From assembly GCA_022828445.1 (NCBI GenBank), contig JAIZZJ010000014.1, forward strand, positions 1,302,001-1,366,000: a DNA stretch of 64,000 nt, read 5' to 3'. Positions 21,634 through 31,738 of this stretch are shown in pieces. Position 1 is the first letter of the stretch. Every line of letters begins with the position of its first letter. The notes beneath the pieces are model-generated. The model was not told the origin of the DNA and did not search any database. It saw nothing but the letters and a program-made list of their open reading frames with translations. The DNA comes from Graphiopsis chlorocephala (taxonomy: Eukaryota > Ascomycota > Dothideomycetes > Cladosporiales > Cladosporiaceae). The translations under genes were made by a program, and so were the position numbers.

Positions 21634-22669
21634 ATGATGCAAACACCGCTCCGCGAGGTCAAGCCCAAGAATGCGCGCACCAAGCGCTTTTTGGAGAACA
21701 AGGCGCCCCAGATCCACGAGAACCCGCGCACCGCCCTCTTCCTCAAGTACTCGTCGACCTCAGAAATCCTCAACCTGGCCCTGACCGACCTGCACTCGCT
21801 CAAGCGCCCGCTCGGCATCAAGTTCAGCAAGAAGAACTCCATCCACCCCTTCGAAGACCCCTCAAGCTTGGAGTTTTTCAGCGAGAAAAACGATGCTTCC
21901 ATGATGGTCTTCGGTAGCCACAGCAAGAAGCGCCCTCACTGCTTGACCGTCTGCCGCATGTTCGACTGGAAAGTTCTGGACATGCTGGAGCTGTTGATCG
22001 ACCCGGAGACTATGCGCACACTTTCGCAGTTCAAGAACGAGAAGGCGCGCGTTGGTCTCAAGCCGCTGCTCTCTTTCTCTGGCAGCGCTTTTGAGAGCCC
22101 GACCGAGAACGCCTACACTCTGGCAAAATCTCTCTTCCTGGACTTGTTCAAGGGCCCGGATGTTGAGAAGCTCGACGTGGAGGGTCTGCAGTACATCATG
22201 AACTTCTCGGTGGAAGAGGAGGAGGATGAGAACGTCAAGCCAGTGATTCGCATGCGCTGCTACCTGATCAAGACAAAGAAGGCAGGTGGCAACCTCCCCA
22301 AGGTTGAGGTGGAAGAGATGGGACCTAGACTCGACTTCAGAGTTGGCCGAACCAAGGATGCGGACGTGGAGATGCTCAAGGAGGCCATGCGCAAGCCCAA
22401 GGGTCTGGAGGTAAGCTCGAATCTACACAATGAACATGTGACGATAGAGACTAACAACTTCGCAGGCCAAGACAAAGAAGAACATCGAAACCGACATCAT
22501 CGGCGACAAGATCGGCCGCATCCACACTGGCAAGCAGGACCTCAGCCAGCTGCAGACCAGGAAGATGAAGGGTCTCAAGCGCAGCCGCGACGTCCCCGAC
22601 GACGAGGACGCTTTCGCCGGCGCAGACGACCTGCCCAACGGCGGCGAGAAGAAGGCTCGTACCGATTAA
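21634..22669 (+). CDS. RPF2: ribosome production factor 2 (Brix domain)
   Basis: Two exons, 21634-22410 and 22466-22669, encode 326 aa; the 55 bp intron has donor GTAAGC, branch CTAAC and acceptor GCAG. The Brix domain spans about residues 30-235 (NPRTALFLKYSSTSEILNLA, MMVFGSHSKKRPHCL). A basic tail, TKKNIETDIIGDKIGRIHTG, is conserved in RPF2. RPF2 with RRS1 recruits the 5S RNP (5S rRNA, uL5, uL18) to pre-60S particles in the nucleolus. The start MMQTPLREVKPKNARTKRFL is chosen at ATG 21634 because upstream codons in this frame open only with TTG. Confidence 0.96.
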
Positions 22670-23706
22670 TTTCGTACGAGTCATTGACTTTGTCTGAGTC
22701 TCTTCGTTTTCCTCTGGTCTTGCGTTTTAAGCGTGGCGTTGGTGGGCTATGTGTAAAAAGAATCAAATGTATTGTTGCTTCGGGATTGGCATGGCATCTG
22801 AGTGATCACAATTACGTTCATAGAAGATATTTCAATCGAAATGATTTGTTAAGCGCCATGTTTGTGTTCTCCTCGCATGCACTCTACATTTGTTTTTGCG
22901 CCACAACAATCGCATCTCAATGGCAGCCACAGTGCTTTGATTACACACTCCTAATAGTGCCGGCGCATTAGCCACCAAGACATCATCAACACAGCCTAAC
23001 GATCTCAGCGGCTAGTGTGAGGATACCACCGGCTCTACTGACAGTCGCAGTCATTCAATCTAATTTTGCTGACCATTGAGATGTCGATGATCATATCCCA
23101 CCGTCTCGGCTCGGCAGCTGTTGTGCTAGTCTCATTCGCAACAGAGAGATGGTCACCTTGCTTGCCACTGAGATACTGGTACAGACATCAACGTAAGCCA
23201 TGTCAATATATCTGGCGCTCTTGGTAAGGCGGTCGTCGAAGTCGACCTGGCCTCTGACGTTCTGTTTTCTGGCAACGTACACTATTCGGTACTTCCGCTT
23301 GTCCATTACGACGACCTGCAAAATCTTCTCACGCGCGGCGAGTAGTTCGAGAGCAAAAATTCAGGTCTCGGTGATGTCGGGTTTGTTCAAGATGGACGTA
23401 TGGTACGTTGGTCCTTAGGGTGTTCGAATTAAGTCGTTTCTAAGCCCTTCAGAGTCTTAGAAGGGCTCCTGGGGGTTTTCTGAATGATTTATTCCATTGT
23501 AGTGACCATGCTCGCAGTCTTCACTCATTTTTATAACTCAGTGGTAATGCCAATTGATTCGATGGTCATGATCGCTGGTAACAGCCTATGCACAATGAGA
23601 TAGCGATGGAACTCGTACACAACATCCATCAATTTGCAATCTCTTCATTTCAATTCATTATGGTATAAATATCATGCTACCCAGTCATCATGATCATCAT
23701 CAAGAC
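22670..23706. other. convergent 3' gap, RPF2/catalase
   Basis: About 1 kb between converging 3' ends. Small overlapping frames on both strands lack motifs. Nothing further is seen. Confidence 0.4.
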
Positions 23707-25795
23707 CTACAACTGGTAAAAAGGCTTCTCCGGCACAAGTCCAGTCAGCCTGTTGTCCTGATCAGGCCTAAACTTAGGCTCCTTCTTCATCGTCGGCGCA
23801 TTCTTGCTCTCCGCCTCGACCTCACTGAAATCAAACTTCTCATGCTTGAACTTCGTCAAATCGTACACTCCACGCGCGTACTCCGGCGCAATGCAGTAGA
23901 TCTGCGCCAGATACCTCTTCGAGATGATCGCGTAGTTGACGTGCGACAGCATCTTGGCCGTGTTCGAGTGCAGCGCCTCGCGGGCCTTGTCGTCCATGAC
24001 GCGCTGGTAGAGTTCGCGTGGCTGGTCGTACTCGCTGAGTTGGCCCTCGTGGTAGTAGTGGCTCTTGCGAGAAACAACGGCGTCGGAGACTTTGTAGGGT
24101 GCTTCGGCAACGTCCGGGCGGAACTTGTGTGCGAAGCTGTTAGGCAGGTATTGCTTACCGCCGGCGTGGTTAGCGTCAACGCGCATAGGGCCATCAACGT
24201 TCGGCGAGCTGAAGGAATTGGCCATGAACGGACAATTCACTGGAATCTGATGGAGATTCACGCCCACGCGGTGGTATTGAGCCTACAATAGAGTGTTAGA
24301 TTTGTTGTTCGGCAGTATGGAAGTTGGGTGGGTATGCTTACGTCGCGGTAGAACCACATGCGGTGCTGGAGAAGGGGGTCCGGGGAGTCCTCGACACCAG
24401 GGACCATGGAGCCAGGCGAGAAGGCCGCTTGCTCAACATCACGGTGGTAGTTCTCTGGGTTCTTGTTCAAGACCAGACGACCGATGTCGTGCATGGGGAA
24501 GGCACCACGAGGCCAGACCTTGGTTACGTCGAAGGGGTCGAAACCAAGCTTCAATGGGTCAGCCTCCTCAGGCTTCATGACCTGTACCTTGGCTGTCCAT
24601 TCGATCTCTTGTCCGTTCTCGATGGCCTCCCATAGCTGTTGCTTGGAGTAGTCGGGGTTCTCGCCAGAAATGCGAATGGCTTCGGGCTGGGAGAGCTGCT
24701 TCTGGCCGTGCTTTGCGATGAAGTGGTACTTGATGTAGACGAAGTCGCCGGCCTGTGACAGGGTGTTAGTAAGAATGGAACAATCAATGGTGCTTGCTTA
24801 TGACCATGGGTATGTATGTCTTGCAGCTCGTGCTGCTACTTGCAGGCATCGATACAAGAGTGCAGCTGTTGATCTTTGAGATACCATTGAAGTCTCAACA
24901 GTATTCCAGCGCTGCTTAGGTTATTGCCCTTAGGTGTAGACACTGAAAATGCAAGGACGCCAGTGAGAGGACATGCGCAGGCTCAGAAGAATTGTTTGTA
25001 CAACGAGGGAGTCTTGCATACCTTGTTCACCCACTTGAAAGTGTGGCAGCCGTATCCGTGCTCGTTTATCCAGCCATCCGGAGTACCATGGTCGGAGAAG
25101 AACATCAGACCAGCGTGGTTTCCCTCAGGAGTGTTTCCCAGCAGATCGAAGGTAGCATCGTAGTCGAGCAGGAAGTTCTTGGGGTTGCGAGCCTGCGAGC
25201 GGATGACATCCGGTCCTTGAATAGGATCGCGGCAGAAGAAGACCGGGAAGTTAAGTCCAACAATGTCATAGTTACCCTCGCCAGTGTAGAGCTTGATCGC
25301 GAAACCTCTGGGGTTGCGAGCCTCGTCGGGGAACTCTCTACCCAAGGTGACAGTCGAGAAACGAACAAAGGCAGGTGTCTTCTCGCCAGGACGCTGGAGG
25401 AAGTCGGCCTTGGTCATGTCGGACACGTCTGCAGTGGTCTCAAAATATCCAAAGGCTCCAGAGCCGCAAGGGTGGACCATTCGCTCGAGGTTCTTCGAGC
25501 GATTGAAAGTCTGCTGCTTCTGCATGAGGAAGACATCAGACATGAGCGGAATGCCGCCGATGTTCTTGCTGTGTGCTGGGTCAGGGAATGGGTGGCCCTC
25601 GTTGTTAGTGAAGTAGGGCGCATCGTCTTCTCTCTTGCCGCCGGATACCTGGCCAGACACTTTGGCGATGATATCCGCTGGTCCTTCGTTCGCACTCTGC
25701 ATGTGTGACATACGAGGGGCACGGCCCTCAGGGAGTGAGGTACTTATTGAGCTCATGGTTTCTTCGGCTTTCTTTCTAATTGGAAAAGAGTCCAT
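23707..25795 (-). CDS. small-subunit heme catalase
   Basis: Three exons, 25022-25795, 24342-24752 and 23707-24282, encode 586 aa; introns are 269 and 59 bp, phase 0. Catalase disproportionates hydrogen peroxide. The distal-side histidine is in ERMVHPCGSGAFGYF, the catalytic asparagine region is NYDIVGLNFPVFF, and the proximal heme Tyr is in RMWFYRDAQYHRVGVN. The second position after the Arg of the proximal motif is Trp where Phe is usual. Length and lack of a flavodoxin-like C-terminal domain make it a small-subunit (clade 3-like) enzyme. The C-terminus PFYQL is not a clear PTS1 and there is no signal peptide, so location is open. ATG 25756 (MSSIS) is an alternative start. A CCCCT (possible stress element) lies about 66 bp upstream of the first ATG. 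PEX5 at 43.5 kb is not adjacent. Confidence 0.95.
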
Positions 25796-26874
25796 GAATG
25801 GTGGTAAAAGAGCACGAAGAACGGCACCATGGCCTCTGGGTACTTATGTGTGGTCACCTACCCCTCCATTGTTGCATACAATCGAAGACCCAGTCCGTCA
25901 GACCGCATATCTGACGCGTTAAGGACGTGGAAGTGTCGCGTCTGTGACAGATGGAGCTGTCATGATGATGCCTGGGAAATATGCAAATCATCTACCGGCA
26001 CATTTCCTACACTTCTGGACGGCCGGAGGAGTGCCTGTTTGGGATGAGACCCCTGTCTGGTCATTGCCAGTACGATACAAACGTGACCAGTTGGCAAACA
26101 ATCATGCTTTCGTCGTGTAGAGGCTGGCGAGGCTGGCAACAAATGGTTGCTCTGGCTATGATTCGCATCAACATGACGAGATGGAATAGCAGTTTACCCA
26201 TTATGGAGAGTGGAGAGAAATCTGTGGGGCGGAGTCAGAACCGAACCAATTGCAGGCATGCTGATGTCAAAGTGAACGGTTTCTGTGGTCAGCGACATCA
26301 CCACCCGGAGACAGGTCCTTCTACCGTGTCTGTTGGAGGGAACATCGACTCTTTCCATCATCGATGCAACAATTTGAATCATTTGCCATGCGGGAAAACT
26401 TTGATGGTGCTTGTCGTGAAGAGCTACAGTCTAGGTCAAGTTAACGTCTCAACTTATTTCACATGAGCATAAATGTAAGTATTTGCTTACAAGTCTACAT
26501 TCGGCTCAAACTCCTGCCATTAGGGTTTGGGGCAGTCTAGTATCGGTGTTGAATCAACCAAACGTACATGTAATGCTTCTGGTTATCAGTGGCCTCTCAC
26601 AATGTAGCGGATATGTTCTTCCCGGATATCAACAACTCAATACTCATAAGATCGAGGCTCGAGTCGAGTTTTAGTGACTAACGAGCCAAAATCATTGATG
26701 GAAACAGCTTCATACGGGAATGATAGATGAACTAATACAGTCCGTTCGCCCCAAAGGGCTTTGCATAAAACCTTCCCGCATGCCACGCTCGAGCAATTGA
26801 TCATCCATCCGCTACCAGTCTGGAGCATCTTAGCTTTACGAGCCACCAACCCCAGTTACCCCCTTCAGCTTCAC
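25796..26874. other. catalase upstream region
   Basis: This 1.08 kb gap between two minus-strand genes holds the catalase promoter and the 3' flank of the small conserved gene. Overlapping frames around 25981-26466 show no motif. Confidence 0.4.
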
Positions 26875-27294
26875 TCAAAGCTTAATCAGCATCACGCCGA
26901 GGAACTCGCTAGCCTTCGCCTTTCTCAGCGGGAACCTCCTACCAGGGTTGTTCAGGATGTCGCTGCGAAGAGCGCCGTAGCTTCGAAACTTGTAGGAGTT
27001 GATGTCGCCACCGTTTTGCTGCACGCGGACAAAGTCGTGGATGTTGACGTGAACGCCTCTGATGTTCTGCAAATATTATTTGATCAGCTCGCTGGCCTGT
27101 GCTTTCATTTCTTTTTTTCATTGGTTTCCAAAGGATGTTACCTTTTTGCACTGGATGATGGAGGAACCGACATCGACATCCAGGTCCCTGCACAGTTGCT
27201 GGTAAGCTGCAAGGCGGCCGTTGCCGGAGATGTAGGTGTTGGAGAAATGCGTGGTGATGGCAGCCACAGCGGCGATGTAGTCTTTTTTGGCCAT
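26875..27294 (-). CDS. small conserved fungal protein of unknown function
   Basis: Two exons, 27142-27294 and 26875-27066, encode 114 aa; the 75 bp intron has GTAACA/GCAG ends and phase 0. The protein begins MAKKDYIAAV and has a helical N-terminal half (ITTHFSNTYISGNGRLAAYQ, then LCRDLDVDVGSSIIQCKK). A more conserved-looking second half follows (NIRGVHVNIHDFVRV, KFRSYGALRSDIL, FPLRKAKASEFLGVMLIKL). I have an impression of similar small fungal proteins in which a Cys-Lys-Lys stretch precedes a GVHVNI-like motif, but no function is known to me. No signal peptide, membrane segment or catalytic motif is seen. The coherent reading across the intron supports a real gene. Confidence 0.75.
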
Positions 27295-27599
27295 GATGCT
27301 GGGAGGACCTGCGATTGGATACGTATGGCCGAGACGGGCTTTTCGTGCGGGTGGTGTGGAATGTGGCTAGGGAGAAAGAGGGAATCGATGGAAAGAGAGC
27401 GTGTATCTGTTTGGACCTAGTGAACGCGTTGACAAACGCATTACCCGTCTTACACAAACTACGTACCCGACAGACTGGCGCACCACCCCGCATGACCGCA
27501 CTGAAAACGCGATAACTCCCGAAAGTTGCAGTGACTGCAATGATGATTCCGTTTCGCGACATTCGCCAACCAGGTCGCGGATTCAGTGAATTTTCCATC
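27295..27599. other. short intergenic gap
   Basis: 305 bp between the small conserved gene and the 3' end of the second thioesterase, both on the minus strand. No motif seen. Confidence 0.4.
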
Positions 27600-28292
27600 T
27601 TACAACTTCGACTTCTGTGGTGGCTGCTTCTCCACCGCACAGATGGCCAAGACTTCTCCATCGACATCACGAGTGGCAGTGACGCGAATAGTGGTGCTCG
27701 TGCCCTTGGACTTGAGGACCTCGCAGACGACGGTGACAGTTTCTCCGACGTTAATGGCTCTCAGGAACCCAATCTGAAGATTTCTGGTAGCACCTCCACG
27801 AACCCTGCCCTTCTTCGGGCCCATGGTGGCCTCGTTCGCCTCCCCATCGACGACAGCCGTGGAACACTGGGCAAGTCCGTCAAGAAGGGTGGCGATGGCT
27901 CCGCCGTGCACTGTTCCGAACTTGTTGCAGTACTGAGCTGAGAATTTGACGCGGAAGGTGGCGATACCAGACATTCCGTTGGAGGAAGTGGTACCAGAGA
28001 TTATCTCCACAGACTTGTAGAGAGGAGTGTCGAAGTTGTCCGGAGGAGTCAGCGCAAGGTAGGCGCCGCGGTAGGCCTCAAGGCGGGAGATGAGCTTGTT
28101 GCTGGTGTAAGTCGCAGTTGACTTGGTTGGTGGAGACGCCTTGTCCTTGGAGGTCTCTGGAGAAGGGCTGGAGGAAGACGCATGTTTATCCTTGCTGTCT
28201 GAGAGGAAAGTGTTGTCGTAGCTCTCAGCCTGCTTCATTAGCTCGGAGAAATCCGCGTGCTGGAGCTGGACATACTTCATGAGAGCCGACAT
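27600..28292 (-). CDS. hotdog-fold thioesterase with low-complexity N-terminus
   Basis: Single-exon gene of 230 aa, ATG at 28292. After about 65 residues rich in Ser, Lys, Thr and Pro, a PaaI/ACOT13-type domain follows. It contains NKFGTVHGGAIATLLDGL (about residue 125-142), GGATRNLQIGFLRAINVGET and TTIRVTATRDVDGEVLAICA. The HGG motif and its spacing match the thioesterase at 1680-2177. It is divergent from the NTF2-like gene. Likely an acyl-CoA thioesterase; substrate and compartment unknown. Confidence 0.87.
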   Translation of the reverse strand: MSALMKYVQLQHADFSELMKQAESYDNTFLSDSKDKHASSSSPSPETSKDKASPPTKSTATYTSNKLISRLEAYRGAYLALTPPDNFDTPLYKSVEIISGTTSSNGMSGIATFRVKFSAQYCNKFGTVHGGAIATLLDGLAQCSTAVVDGEANEATMGPKKGRVRGGATRNLQIGFLRAINVGETVTVVCEVLKSKGTSTTIRVTATRDVDGEVLAICAVEKQPPQKSKL

Positions 28293-29278
28293 GGTTGACG
28301 TTGACGTTGCGGTTTGTGTTATGCGATATGAGCCTTGCTGCTGAGGCTGGAGGCGCTATACGCGTTTAGTGGTCGATGAGAGTCCTTAGTGGTTGAGTTT
28401 GTTGTCTTGGATAGGAAGTCGCACAAACAGGTGCACACGTGGTGGGCATTTAAGCGTACCATGTCCTGGCGAAGTGGTGGCGGCTGGTTGTTCAGTTAAT
28501 GCCGTACGTGACCACAAAGCACAATCATTGGTCATCCATCTATACCCGTGAATACCCTGGTGTAATCCAAGTAACATTTTGTTAACAGGTACCAGGATTG
28601 CGGCTTGGGACGGCATTGACTGCTGCTTGTGCGATGAGCATCAACACCTGAAGTTCAGCATATGATGCGTTTGGGGATTGCAAGTATTATTCCTGTCAGA
28701 GAACAACGTTTGGGAAATATACTTGCATGGTTATAGCGCACATGGCAAAAGATACATTTGGGCTCATGTATAGGTGTCTCCTGGCTCGACCTGGCTGCAG
28801 ACGCCGTAGGAAAACGGCAGCGATATAGGATAGCCGTGATCATATGAGTGTCTACATAGTATGTATGGCTGGAGCCATCATACTAGCGGTGAATAAGCAT
28901 AGCGAGTCGTGTATATGGTTCCAGACCGTACCATGCTTAAGATAGCACAGGAGTGAAGTGAATGCGCTGAATCTGAAACACACGACATTACCCAACGGCG
29001 GGGTCCAATCGGCAACGGCCGCAGTCCCCTGTGGTCCCCACCTTGCAACCAACGGCGCGTTACAGCCTCGCGTCTTCCCCTTCCCTGTTGACGGTATACA
29101 AACATTGCTCGTTGCGCCTGCCCCTGTGTCAGCGTTGTGCAGACTGCCGGCGCCCTGAGAATCACAGGGTTAATATCCCCGTCTGCTCCACAACTTCCAG
29201 CACCCACAACTCTGCATCTTCCACACCAAACACACTTCGGGAGACCAAATACCCCGCGTAGAGATTGCGATTGCGACG
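28293..29278. promoter_or_regulatory. divergent promoter region, thioesterase/NTF2-like gene
   Basis: This 986 bp gap separates two divergent start codons. The last 150 bases before ATG 29279 are CA/CT-rich, like a fungal leader. No other gene or clear motif. Confidence 0.35.
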
Positions 29279-30715
29279 ATGGCCGCAACTTACCAGGCTT
29301 TTCTTAATTCGCCCAGCGTCGCAGCCCTGGCGCCCAATGCTTCGATCAACTACATCACAACCACCACCGCTGTCAACGAGCCTGCCGCGATCATCAAGCA
29401 CCTGCAGATTCAACAGAAGCAGGTCGTCAAGAAGGATGAGAAGATCTTGGACACCATCGAGAGCAGCAACGGTCTCTGCCTCGAAACCGAAGTCACCCTT
29501 CAATTCCACAATGGCGGCGGCGCATTCCTCCCTGGCATGGACGAGAATGTGATTGACGAGCGCATTGTTACTTTCCCGCTTGTGCACATCGTCCGCTTCG
29601 ACAACAACGGCAAGATCTGCCAGATGCGCCTCTATTGGGACCAGGGAACTCTTCTGAAGCAGGTCGAGGCCATTGGACGTACAGGCCGCAACTGGCCTAT
29701 TCGGGAGGGACCGAAACTGGTCGAGGCAGTCAAGACCAGCATCAACTTAACCGGACAGGCAGGCAGCGGCTCGAACGGTCGTGCTGCCAACGGCCAGCGC
29801 GACGTTGTGGTCAACCAGCACAAGCGTGGGGAGAGCGTGCACCCGACCAACGACCCTCACGCAAGCCTTGCGCTCTTCGCCCCACGCGACCCGAGCGAGG
29901 ACGTTGGAAGCACTTACACTGGTCCCACAGTCGCTACTCGTCCTTCATCGAAACCCGCTCCCAGAGACTATGGCGACCTTTTCGTTGGCGAGGAGTCTGC
30001 CAGAAGCTACCGCAGTGACAGCCCGGCGAAGATCGATGGTCGTAATGTGAAGGCTGGTGCCGGCAAGCATGTTTCTGACAACCGCTTGTTTGACGAGAAT
30101 GACCCAAATGCCGTGAGCACACCTCAAGGCAAGAAGACCTACCAACAAAAGTACGACCACTTTGCTTTCGGCAACGGCGAGGATGCGAAGCGCGAGCAGC
30201 CTGGCAGCAGCAGGAGCAACCGCAAATCGGAAGCTACCTTCAGCTTCGAAGACTTCGCCACTCCTCCCAAGGTAGTCGAGAAGAACAACCCTGGATACGA
30301 GCGCCACTGGGGAGCCGACCACGAGGCCGACACTAAGGAGAACACTCGTCCCACACGCCAGCCGGCGGACGAGCCCTCATGGAGCGAATCACCCCAGCCA
30401 CGCAAGATCTATAACACAGCTGGCGATGGCATGGGTGGTCGCAAGGGTGCATACAACCCAATCATTGGCGAGACCGAGAACCGCGCCATCTATGTCACCG
30501 CTGGTGACGGTATGGGCGGCAGAAAGGGTGCTTACAACCCAATCCTCGGAGAGACCGAAAAGAAGATCTACACAACGGCCGGTGATGGCACTGGAAACCG
30601 CAAAGGCGGTCGCAGCTGGGGTATTGGAGATGAGAGCGACCCCGAGGTAGACACAGAGTCACGCCCAAGCAACAGGACTCGCCGCGGTCAAGCTGGATCT
30701 GGTGCAGGCTACTAG
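29279..30715 (+). CDS. NTF2-like domain protein with C-terminal AGDG repeats
   Basis: Single-exon gene of 478 aa. Residues 1 to about 135 resemble an NTF2-like cone fold: YQAFLNSPSVAALAPNASIN, then a beta-rich part VIDERIVTFPLVHIVRFDNN and ICQMRLYWDQGTLLKQV. The rest is polar and probably disordered. It contains DHFAFGNGED and FSFEDFATPP, then three tandem 26-28 residue repeats from about residue 376, with core IYxTAGDGMGGRKGAYNPI (the third is diverged to TAGDGTGNRKGG). The tail is Arg/Gly-rich. I recognise the architecture as a conserved fungal protein but know no assigned function; the repeats and tail suggest nucleic-acid or protein binding, which is inference. Confidence 0.85.
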   Translation: MAATYQAFLNSPSVAALAPNASINYITTTTAVNEPAAIIKHLQIQQKQVVKKDEKILDTIESSNGLCLETEVTLQFHNGGGAFLPGMDENVIDERIVTFPLVHIVRFDNNGKICQMRLYWDQGTLLKQVEAIGRTGRNWPIREGPKLVEAVKTSINLTGQAGSGSNGRAANGQRDVVVNQHKRGESVHPTNDPHASLALFAPRDPSEDVGSTYTGPTVATRPSSKPAPRDYGDLFVGEESARSYRSDSPAKIDGRNVKAGAGKHVSDNRLFDENDPNAVSTPQGKKTYQQKYDHFAFGNGEDAKREQPGSSRSNRKSEATFSFEDFATPPKVVEKNNPGYERHWGADHEADTKENTRPTRQPADEPSWSESPQPRKIYNTAGDGMGGRKGAYNPIIGETENRAIYVTAGDGMGGRKGAYNPILGETEKKIYTTAGDGTGNRKGGRSWGIGDESDPEVDTESRPSNRTRRGQAGSGAGY

Positions 30716-31738
30716 GGATCGCCGTTAAAGAGAAAGATATCGTTGGAAAACTGAGTCGTTGGGATAGCTCAACGGACTGGCATGCTTGCATTGATTACCA
30801 TGATTGCAGGAGTATGTGCACGAACTCTTTATTTGTAGAACGCTTTTGCTTTTGCTATTGCAGATTGAAACAAGGCATACCTATTGCTTGGAAGAGGAGC
30901 AGACAGTGCAGGTTGGACATGCTCGGGGAAATGCGCATTATCGTCGGCTTCAACATGAGCTTGCAGAGTTCCATAGCAGCATACTAGAATTTCCTTGATG
31001 AGCGTATGCATTGATCTGGATTCCAGACGTGAATTACATGTGTCAATTATCTCTTAGGCTCTCGAGCTCTTCAACGCTAAAGTCAATGAATCCAGAATCG
31101 TCGTCACCGGCGGGGACCGGTGAGAACATGAACGCGTTCAAGAATTTAGAGTTTCGCAGCTTTACGCGTGAACTCTGATCCTGATGAGCACTACAGTGAA
31201 CTTCATTGCTCCATCGCCTACTGCTCATCATACCTGCTATCGTTTTCCTTTGGCCCTGTTTATTGGCGTGTGCTTACAGGTTGCGCAGTGTGTCTCGGAT
31301 GTGAGGCCGCCCCAGCAAGCGGTTGCCTGATACAAAGATCGTCCTTCTTAAGACTCACCTCTCCTCCCACCGCGACGTGTTCAATTCATCCCACGAAACG
31401 AATCACGACTCGAAGATATCCCCTAAGCCTTTCATCAGCATATGATACAGCTTCCCATTGAAGTTCCTGCCCTGGCCTACAGTGCGGACATAACAGGTCA
31501 GGGCCAGACCTGGTGAATCCATCGACATTGGAGCAAGAGCGTGATTGTGTGCATGCAAGGATATCATTGTTGAAGTTTCTACGCTCATCACAAGGATTTA
31601 CGCATTGCTGCCTGTGATCGACCATTATCCTGCCACTGGTGCCTAGCCAGACCCTGTTGTATGCTGGTACCCGCGCCCTTTGCTGCCTGGTGCCGAGACC
31701 TCTACCAGTACAACTTCGGACCGCACCCCAACGCAGCC
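30716..31738. other. gap with possible unrecognised minus-strand gene
   Basis: About 1 kb between two plus-strand genes. On the minus strand, 31065-31190 reads SSRVKLRNSKFLNAFMFSPV and ends FIDFSVEELESLRDN, with codon bias and amino-acid texture like real coding sequence. Another open stretch at 31386-31600 (minus) contains CSNVDGFTRSGPDLLCPHC. I could not join these into one model with consistent splice sites and name no function. Confidence 0.25.
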
